Source: Fimenecus sp051881435
GTDB taxonomy: Bacteria; Bacillota; Clostridia; Oscillospirales; Acutalibacteraceae
Assembly: GCA_051881435.1 (NCBI GenBank)
Contig: JBJEPW010000001.1
Coordinates: 1 to 64,000 of the forward strand
Direction: 5' to 3'
Length of the DNA stretch: 64,000 nt
A program made the translations under genes and the position numbers. Every line of letters starts with the position of its first letter. Positions within the stretch are counted from its first letter, which is position 1. Below, piece after piece: positions 53,290-62,372 of this stretch. Under the pieces are notes generated by a model that saw only the letters and a list, made by a program, of their open reading frames with translations, searched no databases and was not told where the DNA came from.

Positions 53290-54501
53290 TTGAAAATACT
53301 GATGGTGTCACAGCATTTTTATCCCGATAATTTCAGGATAAACGATATTGTGAAAATGCTCACCGAAAAAGGTCACAGCGTTACGGTGCTGACTTCACTG
53401 CCCGATTACGCAACCGGCAAAGTACCCACCGATTGCAAAGGCTTAAAAAACAGAAAAATAAATTGGAACGGCGCAACGGTTATCCGCTGCTTTTCCGTAG
53501 CGAGAAGAAGCGGAGTGCTTTTCAGGGCGCTTAATTACTTTTCCTTTTTCCTTTCGTCAACCTTAAAGGCATTGAGACTTAAAGAAAAATTCGATGTTGT
53601 AATGTGTTATCAGACATCTCCCGTGCTTATGGCAAACGGTGCAAGAGCGGCGGCGAAAAAACAGGGAACCCCTTTCCTTATTTATTGCCTTGATTTGTGG
53701 CCTGAATCACTTAAAGCATGGCATGTGGGCGAGGGCAATCCGCTGTTTAAGCTTATGAGCCGTTATTCCCGTGGGATTTATAACAGTGCCGACAGAGTGG
53801 TTGTAACCTCTGAACCGTTTATTGATTATCTTCACGAGGTAAACGGCGTGCCGAAAGAAAAGCTTTTCTATATGCCTCAGCATGCCGAGTCCCTTGATTT
53901 AGAGCCGAAAGAGAGAAACGGAAAGGTTGTTTTTGCTTTCGGCGGCAATATCGGCAGTGTTCAGAATATTGAATGTATCATAAAGGCAGTGGGCGAAATA
54001 AAAGATGTACCCGGTTTCAGCGTTGAAATATACGGCGACGGAAGCGAATTGCAGAATTGCAAGGAACTTTCCGACAAAATGGGTACAGATAAGATAATAA
54101 CATTTTTCGGCAGAGTGGACAGAGAGACACTGGCGGAAAAATATAAAAATGCAGACGCGTTTTTGTTAACCTTAAAACCGGAGGGCATAATCGGTCAAAC
54201 CTTGCCTGCAAAGCTTCAGGAGTATATGTCGGGCAACAGACCTGTTATCGCGTCTATCGAGGGCGCGGCGCAAAAGGTTATAGAAGAGTCAAAATGCGGA
54301 ATTTGCGTTCCTGCCGACGATTACTGTGCGCTTGCAGAGGCTATGAAGAGTTTTATCCTTAACGGAGAAGAATTTGACGGCTGTGCTCAAAACGGCAAGG
54401 AGTATTTCCTAAGATATTTTACGGGAGAAAAGTTTATTGCCGACCTTGAAAATCATTTTGAGGAGCTCGTTTCGGCATCACCTAACGGAGAAAAGAAATG
54501 A
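53290..54501 (+). CDS. Glycosyltransferase family 4, WbuB-like
   Basis: The 403-residue GT-B enzyme begins MKILMVSQHFYPDNFRINDI, the typical start of WbuB-type transferases for N-acetyl-L-fucosamine. YCLDLWPESLK and AFGGNIGSVQNIE follow, then the donor loop LKPEGIIGQTLPAKLQEYMSG. The start is a TTG with AGGGAAGTG eight bases upstream. UDP-L-FucNAc would come from capEFG in locus 1, 25 kb away. It overlaps the next gene by ATGA. Confidence 0.85.
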   Translation: MKILMVSQHFYPDNFRINDIVKMLTEKGHSVTVLTSLPDYATGKVPTDCKGLKNRKINWNGATVIRCFSVARRSGVLFRALNYFSFFLSSTLKALRLKEKFDVVMCYQTSPVLMANGARAAAKKQGTPFLIYCLDLWPESLKAWHVGEGNPLFKLMSRYSRGIYNSADRVVVTSEPFIDYLHEVNGVPKEKLFYMPQHAESLDLEPKERNGKVVFAFGGNIGSVQNIECIIKAVGEIKDVPGFSVEIYGDGSELQNCKELSDKMGTDKIITFFGRVDRETLAEKYKNADAFLLTLKPEGIIGQTLPAKLQEYMSGNRPVIASIEGAAQKVIEESKCGICVPADDYCALAEAMKSFILNGEEFDGCAQNGKEYFLRYFTGEKFIADLENHFEELVSASPNGEKK

Positions 54502-55685
54502 AAATACTTCAGATTAACTCGGTGTGCGGCTTTGGCAGTACCGGCAGAATAGCCGTTCAAATACAAAAAACGGTTGAGCAAAACGGCGGCGAGGGCGTTA
54601 TAGCTTTCGGCAGAGATGACGCTCCCGACGGTGTGAATTCCTATAAAATAAACAGCGAAATTGATGTAAAAATTCACGGCGTTTTGTCAAGAATAACCGA
54701 CAGGCAGGGATTTTATTCAAAGGGTGCAACGCGCCGCCTTGTACGCTTTATAAAAGAATATAATCCCGATGTAATTCATCTTCATAATATTCACGGCTAT
54801 TATCTCAACGCAAAAATATTGTTTGATTTTCTCGCAGAGTACGGCAAGCCCGTTGTGTGGACTCTCCACGATTGCTGGGCGTTCACGGGGCATTGCTCAT
54901 ATTTTTCATATGAGGGTTGCGATAAGTGGAAAAGCGGATGCTATTCATGCCCGCTTAAAAATGAGTATCCTGCAAGTCTTCTTATGGATAACTCGAAAAA
55001 GAATTATAATGAAAAGAAAAAGCTTTTTACTTCTTTAAAAAATGCCGTAATTGTAACGCCGTCAAAGTGGCTCGGCGAAATTGTAAAAGAGTCTTTTCTG
55101 GGCAAGTATCCCGTCAGGGTGATATACAACGGAATTGATACTGATTGTTTTAAGCCGACGGAAAGTAATTTCAAAGAAAAAAACGGCATTGAGGATAAAA
55201 AAATCGTATTGGGTGTTGCAAGCGTTTGGGAAAAGAGAAAAGGTCTTAACGATTTCTTTAAATTGAACGAAATAATCGGCGATGATTACAGAATTGTGCT
55301 TGTAGGGCTTAATGACGCTCAGCTTGCCGAATTGCCTGAGGGCATTATGGGAATAAAGAGGACAAGCAACGCCCGCGAACTTGCCGAAATATATACTGCG
55401 GCGGATGTGTTTGTAAATACAACATATGAGGATAATTATCCCACAACCAATTTAGAGGCGCTTTCCTGCGGGACGCCTGTTGTAACATATAACACGGGCG
55501 GAAGTCCCGAAAGCGTCCGGGAGGGTAACGGCTTTACCGTCCCGCAGGGTGACGTGAATGCGATTTCAGAAGTATTGCCCAGAGCATCGGAACTGAAAGT
55601 TGTTACCGACGGAGAATTCAGCGCTTCACTAAAATACGAGGAATACATTTCTCTTTATAAAAAAATAATTGCAAACAGCAAATAG
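54498..55685 (+). CDS. Glycosyltransferase family 4 with cysteine cluster (paralogue C)
   Basis: The 395-residue GT4 enzyme is a third member of the family found at 17683 and 18908. C126, C133, C141, C148 and C151 have the same spacing, although the intervening histidine is replaced by tyrosine 135. HDCWAFTGHC, the YNGID hinge and TTYEDNYPTTNLEAL donor motif are canonical, resembling WcaC/colanic-type enzymes. It follows the WbuB-like gene directly. Confidence 0.87.
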   Translation: MKILQINSVCGFGSTGRIAVQIQKTVEQNGGEGVIAFGRDDAPDGVNSYKINSEIDVKIHGVLSRITDRQGFYSKGATRRLVRFIKEYNPDVIHLHNIHGYYLNAKILFDFLAEYGKPVVWTLHDCWAFTGHCSYFSYEGCDKWKSGCYSCPLKNEYPASLLMDNSKKNYNEKKKLFTSLKNAVIVTPSKWLGEIVKESFLGKYPVRVIYNGIDTDCFKPTESNFKEKNGIEDKKIVLGVASVWEKRKGLNDFFKLNEIIGDDYRIVLVGLNDAQLAELPEGIMGIKRTSNARELAEIYTAADVFVNTTYEDNYPTTNLEALSCGTPVVTYNTGGSPESVREGNGFTVPQGDVNAISEVLPRASELKVVTDGEFSASLKYEEYISLYKKIIANSK

Positions 55686-55733
55686 ACTTTTTTACCGATT
55701 TTTAATCGTGACGGAAAGATTTCGGAGGTCATT

Positions 55734-56561
55734 ATGGAAAATACGGATTTTTTGCCCAAGCTTCATTCCTGCCAGCTTATAATAGCAAGGGAAATAAAGC
55801 GGATTTGTGAGGAAAACAACATAAAGTATTTCATGATTGCAGGAACTTTGCTGGGCGCAGTAAGGCATAAAGGCTTTATCCCGTGGGATGACGATATGGA
55901 TATCGGAATGCTGCGTGAGGATTATGAGCGCTTTATTGAAATCGCGAAAAAAAAATTGGGCGAAGATTTCTTCCTGCAAACCACCGATACGGACGCATTT
56001 TACGGGTTGAGTTTTGCAAAGGTGCTGTTAAAGGGCACAAAGCTTGTTGAACAGTCGGCAGGGAACCTTGCTCAAAAGGGAATATTTGTTGATGTATTTC
56101 CCTTTGACGCTGTTCCCGAAGATTCCGCGCAGGAGGAAAAACACGAAAAAAACACATATTTTTACAGAAGACTTCTGCTTGCGAAAAAGAAATATAATGT
56201 TTGCGGAAAAAGTGAATATGTAAAAAAAGCCGTATATACAGGGCTGGGCGTTTTAGCGTCATTTTACAGTTCAAAAAAGCTTTGCAACAAGCTTGAATAC
56301 GAAATACAAAAATATAACGGCTCGTCGGACAGTGAAAGAATAGTTAATATCGGCGGCGCATACGGCTATAAAAAAGAAACCATTGAGCGTAAATGGGTGG
56401 AAAATACCGTTGAACTTCCCTTTGAGGATATGACCCTTGCCGCGCCTGCGGATTACAAGGCGTATCTTGAATATTTCTACGGCGATTATATGACGCCTCC
56501 TCCCGAGGACAAGCGTTATAACCGCCACGGAATTGTTGAACTCGATTTCGGAAAGTATTAA
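55734..56561 (+). CDS. LicD family phosphotransferase
   Basis: The 275-residue protein is a nucleotidyltransferase-fold transferase related to LicD and fukutin. FMIAGTLLGAVRHKGFIPWD leads to the metal aspartates at 52-56 (DDDMD), intact. LicD proteins move phosphocholine, glycerol phosphate or ribitol phosphate from a CDP carrier to a glycan. The adjacent TagD gene makes CDP-glycerol, so glycerol phosphate is the likely group. No choline kinase is present. Confidence 0.85.
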   Translation: MENTDFLPKLHSCQLIIAREIKRICEENNIKYFMIAGTLLGAVRHKGFIPWDDDMDIGMLREDYERFIEIAKKKLGEDFFLQTTDTDAFYGLSFAKVLLKGTKLVEQSAGNLAQKGIFVDVFPFDAVPEDSAQEEKHEKNTYFYRRLLLAKKKYNVCGKSEYVKKAVYTGLGVLASFYSSKKLCNKLEYEIQKYNGSSDSERIVNIGGAYGYKKETIERKWVENTVELPFEDMTLAAPADYKAYLEYFYGDYMTPPPEDKRYNRHGIVELDFGKY

Positions 56562-56572
56562 GGAGATTTATT

Positions 56573-56962
56573 ATGAAAAAAGTTATAACCTACGGAACCT
56601 TTGATTTGCTTCATTACGGTCACATTCAGCTTTTGCGCCGTGCAAAGGCATACGGCGACTATCTTATTGTTGCATTGTCAACCGATGAATTTAACTGGAA
56701 CGAAAAGCAGAAAAAATGCTATTTCAGTTATGAGCAGAGAAAGATGCTTCTTGAATCTATCCGTTATGTTGACCTTGTAATTCCTGAGGAAAACTGGGCT
56801 CAAAAGGTGACCGATGTTCAGGAGTTTAAGGTTGATACCTTTGTAATGGGCGACGATTGGGAAGGAAAATTCGATTTTCTCAAAGATTACTGCGATGTGG
56901 TTTATCTCCCCAGAACACCTGAAATTTCTACAACACAAATTAAGAAGGATTTGGGAAAATAA
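56573..56962 (+). CDS. tagD: Glycerol-3-phosphate cytidylyltransferase
   Basis: The 129-residue enzyme makes CDP-glycerol from CTP and glycerol 3-phosphate. GTFDLLHYGH carries the HxGH motif (H14, H17) and RTPEISTT the second nucleotide site. It overlaps the next gene by one base and follows LicD by 11 bases. Although TagD is best known from wall teichoic acid, no teichoic polymerase lies nearby. Confidence 0.93.
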   Translation: MKKVITYGTFDLLHYGHIQLLRRAKAYGDYLIVALSTDEFNWNEKQKKCYFSYEQRKMLLESIRYVDLVIPEENWAQKVTDVQEFKVDTFVMGDDWEGKFDFLKDYCDVVYLPRTPEISTTQIKKDLGK

Positions 56963-58062
56963 TGAAAAAAGTTCTCATTTTTGCTCCCACCGCGCCTTCA
57001 AGCGGTATAACGCAGTATGTACTTAATATACTCGGGAAAATAGACTCTGAGGGTATTAGCTTTGATATTTTGTCTTTTCGCAATGACCGCTTAAAAAAAT
57101 GGGCGGAGGAACACGGCGGCGAGTATTTTGAATTTGATATTTCAATGTATAAGCACCCTGTGTTATACAGAAAATTCCTGAAAAATGTCTTTTCAAGAGG
57201 GTATGATGTTGTTCATTACAATATTTCCACAATTTCAACGCTTTTGATTTTCAAATATGCAAAAAAATATTCAAACGCCCGTTTGATTGTTCATTCTCAT
57301 GCCTGCTCCATTGAATCTCAATCCAGATTGCGATACATTGTGTTCGATAATGTTCATAAGCTGTTGCGCGTTTTTGCAAACCGTTATTCCGATTGCAAAT
57401 GCGCATGTTCCGTTCTTGCTGCAGAGTGGATGTACGGAAAGAAAGCGGCAAAAAATGCGATTATTCTGAATAACGCCGTTGATATTGAAAAATTTGCTTA
57501 CAGTGAAAGCGACAGGAACGCGTTAAGAGAAGAGCTCGGTATAAAAACTAAATATGTTTTAGGTCACATCGGGCGTTTTGCAGTTCCTAAAAATCACAGT
57601 TTTATCCTTGATGTATTTGCAGAGGTCTTGAAAAGAAATGATGATTGCACACTCGTTTTAGTGGGTAACGGTGAGTTGGAAAATCAGATTAAGCAAAAGG
57701 CAAAGGATATGGGGCTTAATGAGAAAATTGTATTTGTAGATTTTAAAGAGGATATATACAGATACTATTCTTTATTCGACTTGTTTTTAATGCCGTCGCT
57801 GTTTGAAGCGTTCCCTATAACACTTGTGGAGGCTCAGGCAAACGGACTCAGAGCGATTGTAAGCGATACTGTTACGGAAAAGTGCAATGTTGCAGGCTTG
57901 ATTGAGTTTTTTTCTTTGGAAAAAGGAAGTGCTGCGTGGGCGGAAAAAATTATTGAAATCCTTGAAAACACATCAAGGTTGAATGTACTTAAAGAAATAG
58001 AAGCTTGCGGTTTTTCTTTAAATCAGCAAATAAGAATTATAGTGGATTTGTATTTTAATTAA
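56962..58062 (+). CDS. Glycosyltransferase family 4
   Basis: The 366-residue GT-B enzyme begins KKVLIFAPTAPSSGITQYVL. GHIGRFAVPKNHSFI has the donor-phosphate residues, and FLMPSLFEAFPITLVEAQANG contains the E-x7-E pair. It is the most A+T-rich transferase by eye and starts a lower-G+C stretch. It is joined head to tail with the Wzy gene. Confidence 0.87.
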   Translation: MKKVLIFAPTAPSSGITQYVLNILGKIDSEGISFDILSFRNDRLKKWAEEHGGEYFEFDISMYKHPVLYRKFLKNVFSRGYDVVHYNISTISTLLIFKYAKKYSNARLIVHSHACSIESQSRLRYIVFDNVHKLLRVFANRYSDCKCACSVLAAEWMYGKKAAKNAIILNNAVDIEKFAYSESDRNALREELGIKTKYVLGHIGRFAVPKNHSFILDVFAEVLKRNDDCTLVLVGNGELENQIKQKAKDMGLNEKIVFVDFKEDIYRYYSLFDLFLMPSLFEAFPITLVEAQANGLRAIVSDTVTEKCNVAGLIEFFSLEKGSAAWAEKIIEILENTSRLNVLKEIEACGFSLNQQIRIIVDLYFN

Positions 58063-59550
58063 ATGAAAAGGGGGATATCATTGGTTGGCAACAGCTTAGG
58101 AAAAGCAATGTTCAGGTATTTTCAAATAACTTTGCTTCTTTGCTCGGTTGCGGGAGAAATTATTGGGCAGATTACCTTGAACAATGATATTCTTCTAATA
58201 TCTTTGGGGTTGCTCTTGATTTGCAATCTGTTTTACGGCATGGAGAAAATGCGTGAACGATTTGTCTTCTTCTTTTTCAATTGTGCATGCGTTTTCTTTT
58301 TATACGGCAGAACATTCATTGATTATGTAGAGATGGATAATTGGCAATGGCTGTTTACCGAATCTGTTTACAGAACAGCTTTGACGATTGTTTATGTTTC
58401 GGTTTTTTCTTTGCTGATAGGCGCTGTGTTTTTCGGTCAGATTAAAGAAAAAAAATCAAGAATTCAAATACCGGAAAATACACTTTGTTCAAAGCCGCTT
58501 TTGTATAGTGAGGAGTTCATAAAAAATATACAGATAATAGTTTTAATTGTGTATTTATTGTGCGTGATTTGCACTTTTATTGCGGAAATTGAAAAGCCTA
58601 TCGCTTTGCGAGGCAAATCATATACTGACTATTATGCAAATTTTGAAAGCTCATTGCCCGGTGTCATTCTTTCATTTTCTGCGTTGACAAAGTTTATGCT
58701 GTGCATGTATCTTGCAACAATGCCTACAAAGATGTCTGCATTTTTTGTACTGGGAATATATGTTTTTACAACGATTCCTGTTTTCATTGTCGGGCAGAGG
58801 AATCCCTTTATCTCTGCGGCACTTTTTGCGGTATGTTATTATTTGCTTCGGGATTTCATTAACGGAGAAAAAGCAAAAAAATGGTTTGGAAAGTTTGAAA
58901 CTGCAGCAGTTGTTATTGCACTTCCGTTTTTATTTGCATTTTTGTCACTATATGAGTCTATCAGAAAGGATATTCCTATAACAGAAATAAATGTTTTTAA
59001 ATCAATACTTGATCTTTTCCATTCACAGGGAATAACATTTGAGGTTATTTGCAGAGCGATAAATCACATTGATGAATTGCCGACGACGAATTTTAATTAT
59101 ACCTTCGGTTCTCTGATAAATTATTTTAAAGGTAATGGACTTTCAAGACTGCTTTTCGGATTTGAAACTTATAAGATACAAACCGAGGAGGCGGCACTTT
59201 ACGGTAACAGCCTAGATGCGACCATAAGTTATTTTGATTTGGGAAACAAGTATTTAGAGGGCGCCGGCTTGGGTTCATCTTATATTGTCGAAAATTATAT
59301 AGATTTCGGCTATATCGGAGTGATTATTTTCAGCTTTTTGCTTGGAATGTTTTTAATTTGGCTTGTTAAGAATTTCAATAAAAATATTTTTGCATCGTAT
59401 ATCGTATTAGTTTCCCTGTTGCAACTGTTTATGCTGCCCCGTTCTTCTGCATCGGGATGGCTTGTACTGATAGTTTATATACCTGCAATATTTTTTATCG
59501 GAATTTTGTTTTTCGCCAGTTACCTATGTCAAAAAAAATATTATAAGTAA
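58063..59550 (+). CDS. O-antigen polysaccharide polymerase Wzy
   Basis: The 495-residue membrane protein has about 12 hydrophobic segments. It matches the Wzy family with a large outer loop near residues 300-400, including NYTFGSLINYFKGNG and LGNKYLEGAGLGSSYIVENYIDFGYIG. It would polymerise repeat units flipped by the locus 2 Wzx. The sequence is visibly A+T-rich with frequent TTT/ATA codons, unlike uphill genes. Confidence 0.75.
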   Translation: MKRGISLVGNSLGKAMFRYFQITLLLCSVAGEIIGQITLNNDILLISLGLLLICNLFYGMEKMRERFVFFFFNCACVFFLYGRTFIDYVEMDNWQWLFTESVYRTALTIVYVSVFSLLIGAVFFGQIKEKKSRIQIPENTLCSKPLLYSEEFIKNIQIIVLIVYLLCVICTFIAEIEKPIALRGKSYTDYYANFESSLPGVILSFSALTKFMLCMYLATMPTKMSAFFVLGIYVFTTIPVFIVGQRNPFISAALFAVCYYLLRDFINGEKAKKWFGKFETAAVVIALPFLFAFLSLYESIRKDIPITEINVFKSILDLFHSQGITFEVICRAINHIDELPTTNFNYTFGSLINYFKGNGLSRLLFGFETYKIQTEEAALYGNSLDATISYFDLGNKYLEGAGLGSSYIVENYIDFGYIGVIIFSFLLGMFLIWLVKNFNKNIFASYIVLVSLLQLFMLPRSSASGWLVLIVYIPAIFFIGILFFASYLCQKKYYK

Positions 59551-59582
59551 ATCTTTTAATACAGAAAGGTTGGAAAATCATT

Positions 59583-60356
59583 ATGTTTCAAAAGTTAGGT
59601 TTAAAGGATATTTTTACCGAAATCTGGTATCGCAAATTTATAATTGCCGGTATAGCTGTTTTGGCTGTCTTGTGTGCTATTGTAAATGTTTTTGTGTTTA
59701 ACAGAGAAGAAAAAAAGACTATTGAAGCTGACGGTGCAAATACGGTTTACACAAAAACGATTCTCGTGAATATCGAGGCGAAAAAGGTATCTCCGTATTA
59801 TGATATGTTAGGTCAGTCGCAAAAGCTCAGAAATCTGTATCTTACCACTTGTAAAACCGAGTATTTTGCACAGTATTTGCAGGATAACTTTTCTGACGAA
59901 GATAACCTGGGGGATTATTTAATCGCACAAAAAAATAAAAGCAATGTTGATGTTCCGGATAGTAACATAAAAACAATTGCAGACTCAATGATATTTGAGG
60001 GCGCAGCTGATTCATCGTCTATTAAACTTTCATTTCAGTGCACAGACAGCGATATAGGAGATGAAATCATCGGGTTGTTTATTCCTTACATGGAGGAAAT
60101 GGAAGAGAAGCTCGGCGAGTCGGAGTTTGTTGAAATTGCAAGATCTTCTTATGTTAAAGAGGTTTCTTCGTTAATTCAGCCCATAAGCAGTACAAGTATA
60201 GCAAAAAACTTAATTAAAAATTTAATACTGTTTGTGGTAGGCTTTGAATTCCTATATTTGCTTGTTGTTTTGCTTATAGTTATGTTAGTACCCAAAGTAC
60301 ACACGGTAAACGATTTGAAGAATTATTTTGACGCTCCGGTTTGGGAGCACAAATAA
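59583..60356 (+). CDS. Wzz/CapA-like chain-length protein
   Basis: The 257-residue protein has helices near 16-36 and 217-240 with an extracytoplasmic domain between, the plan of Wzz/CapA co-polymerases. The usual proline-rich PxxP motif before the second helix is reduced (IQPISSTSIAKN). The short C-terminal tail ends near EHK. It probably sets chain length or activates the following BY-kinase-like protein. Confidence 0.7.
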   Translation: MFQKLGLKDIFTEIWYRKFIIAGIAVLAVLCAIVNVFVFNREEKKTIEADGANTVYTKTILVNIEAKKVSPYYDMLGQSQKLRNLYLTTCKTEYFAQYLQDNFSDEDNLGDYLIAQKNKSNVDVPDSNIKTIADSMIFEGAADSSSIKLSFQCTDSDIGDEIIGLFIPYMEEMEEKLGESEFVEIARSSYVKEVSSLIQPISSTSIAKNLIKNLILFVVGFEFLYLLVVLLIVMLVPKVHTVNDLKNYFDAPVWEHK

Positions 60357-60368
60357 GAGGTGAACGAT

Positions 60369-60824
60369 ATGAAAAGTGATTTGAAATATATTGCGAAGCA
60401 GATACTTAATCTGTCTGAAAAATACAGTGTTATAGGCTTTGCTTGTATTGGCGAAAAAGAAGGGTCATATAAAAATGATAATTTTTATCAGTTGACGGAA
60501 TTATTAAAAGAGTCGGATAGAAAATTCGCTACGGTCAATTATGACGGTAATTATAAATTCGGTGCAGATATTGACGCAACAGGAGTTTGTGACAACTTTT
60601 CTTACAATTTTAACAAAGTAGAGATACCTGAAAACTGTGTGGCCCTTGTAAACCTTAAACCTATTTCAGGCAATGAAAGCTTGTTTGATGTTGACGGAGC
60701 GCTGAATAAAATAATTCTCAGCGTTAAATACGGCAAGACATCTTATAACAACATAGAGAAAGCCGATAGACTGTTCAAAGAAAATAACATTGAAGTTATC
60801 GGCGTTGTAGCAAATAAAAGATGA
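60369..60824 (+). CDS. Degenerate BY-kinase-like protein (CpsD/CapB-related)
   Basis: The 151-residue protein is placed and shaped like the tyrosine kinase CpsD/CapB, with VIGFACIGEKEGS where the P-loop belongs. Walker A (GxxGxGKST) is not present; EKEGSYKND replaces it. The C-terminal block ILSVKYGKTSYNN...VIGVVANKR matches the end of the family's nucleotide fold. Length is short for the family and there is no tyrosine-rich tail. It may be a pseudokinase partner of the Wzz-like protein. ATG 60369 follows GAGGTG; GTG 60360 was rejected. Confidence 0.6.
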   Translation: MKSDLKYIAKQILNLSEKYSVIGFACIGEKEGSYKNDNFYQLTELLKESDRKFATVNYDGNYKFGADIDATGVCDNFSYNFNKVEIPENCVALVNLKPISGNESLFDVDGALNKIILSVKYGKTSYNNIEKADRLFKENNIEVIGVVANKR

Positions 60825-62368
60825 GAAGTAAAAAAGTTTTAATCAATTCAATATTCGGCGTGGCGGGATATGCCATACTTATGATAAGCAATTTCGTAAC
60901 CCGTTCCGTATTTGTTGACCAATTGGGACTGAGTATGGCGGGCGTGGATACAACCTTCAAAAACTTTTTGCAGGTTTTGTCTCTCGCGGAGCTGGGGCTT
61001 AGTACAGGTCTGCTCTATAAGCTTTACAAGCCTATTGAGGATAAGGATAACGCCGCGATTAAGCGTATCCTCAATTTCTATAAGCAGGCGTATAAGGTTA
61101 TAGCGTCAGTATTTATGGGCGGCGCAGTGGTGATTTCTCTGTTTGTGAATTTCTTCGTTCACGATACGGATAAATCTCCTCTGTATATTTCGTTCTTGTT
61201 CATTCTTTACGCCGCCGATACGGTTGCGTCATATCTGTTTGCCAACAGAAAGGCGCTCATAGTTGCCGATCAAAATAACTATATAGTAAACAGAAACGAC
61301 GCATTTATATCCCTCATAACGCTTATCAGTCAGGTAAGCTTACTGTATCTCACAAAAAGCTTTGTAGTATATGCCGTTGTAAAAATTGTTTGCAGACTTA
61401 TCGGCGCGTCGTTTATCGGCCATAAGTTTAAAAAGATGTATCCTCATATTGCCGCTGACCGTTCAAAGGATACAATAACAGGTGAGGAGCGCAAATCTCT
61501 CACTAAAAATATGGGCGCAATGCTTTGCCACAGAGTCGGCGGAGTGAGCGTTACCGCAACAGGTTCTGCCATTATTTCAAAGCTTCTCGGAACCGTTCAG
61601 GCGGGAATTTACGGTAACTACACCCTGATTACAAATGCATTGTTGCAGCTTGTAACGCAGGTGTTTAACGGAATAACTGCAAGCTTTGGCAATATAATCA
61701 CCGTTGAAGACGAAGAAACAGTATATAAAAGATTTAATCTTTTGTATTTCTTTAATTTCTTGATTCTCTCTTTCTTTACGGTATCTGTGGGAATTCTTGT
61801 TCAGCCCTTTATGCGGCTGTGGATGCACAATAAGCCGGACAGCTTGTTTAATATGAAAACCGTAATATTGCTGTTGTGCTATTTTTATGTTTACGGTATG
61901 CGCAAGGTTATCTTAATGGCGAAGGACAGCGCAGGGCTTTACCGTCAGGACTGTTGGTTTGCCGTGGCAGAGGCAATAATAAATATAATTATGTCCGTGG
62001 TATTTGTGCTTAAATTCCAGAGCATCAACGGCATCATTGCCGCCAATGTTCTCAGTATGCTCATTATCCCTATGTGGACTCAGCCTTATCTCGTGTATAA
62101 GCATGTGTTAAAGCATAAGCTCCCGATTTATTATGTAAAGTGGGTTTTGTATGCGGCTGTTACCGTGGGTGAATTTGCGCTTACATATTTTGTGGCGGAG
62201 CGCGTTGCCGTTACGGATAACATTTTTGTTGAGCTTATAATAAGAGCTGTTTTTTGCGTGTTGATACCCAACGGAATAAATCTTGTTGTATTCATAAAAA
62301 CTCAGGAAATGCGCGATATGATAACCTTGGCATTAGGCCTTTTAAAGAAAAAGAAAAAGGCGGAATGA
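60821..62368 (+). CDS. Wzx-type polysaccharide flippase, second copy
   Basis: The 515-residue protein has about 12-14 helices in the MATE/MVF clan, beginning SIFGVAGYAILMISNFVTRSVF-like. It should flip locus 2 lipid-linked units for Wzy. The start overlaps the previous stop by ATGA. It differs clearly from the flippase at 24527. The last glycan gene of the locus. Confidence 0.88.
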   Translation: MRSKKVLINSIFGVAGYAILMISNFVTRSVFVDQLGLSMAGVDTTFKNFLQVLSLAELGLSTGLLYKLYKPIEDKDNAAIKRILNFYKQAYKVIASVFMGGAVVISLFVNFFVHDTDKSPLYISFLFILYAADTVASYLFANRKALIVADQNNYIVNRNDAFISLITLISQVSLLYLTKSFVVYAVVKIVCRLIGASFIGHKFKKMYPHIAADRSKDTITGEERKSLTKNMGAMLCHRVGGVSVTATGSAIISKLLGTVQAGIYGNYTLITNALLQLVTQVFNGITASFGNIITVEDEETVYKRFNLLYFFNFLILSFFTVSVGILVQPFMRLWMHNKPDSLFNMKTVILLLCYFYVYGMRKVILMAKDSAGLYRQDCWFAVAEAIINIIMSVVFVLKFQSINGIIAANVLSMLIIPMWTQPYLVYKHVLKHKLPIYYVKWVLYAAVTVGEFALTYFVAERVAVTDNIFVELIIRAVFCVLIPNGINLVVFIKTQEMRDMITLALGLLKKKKKAE

Positions 62369-62372
62369 CGAA

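Noticed and set aside
53290..54501. Wall teichoic acid locus
   Set aside because: TagD is present but TagA-, TagB- and TagF-like genes are not, so a teichoic acid assignment is unsupported.
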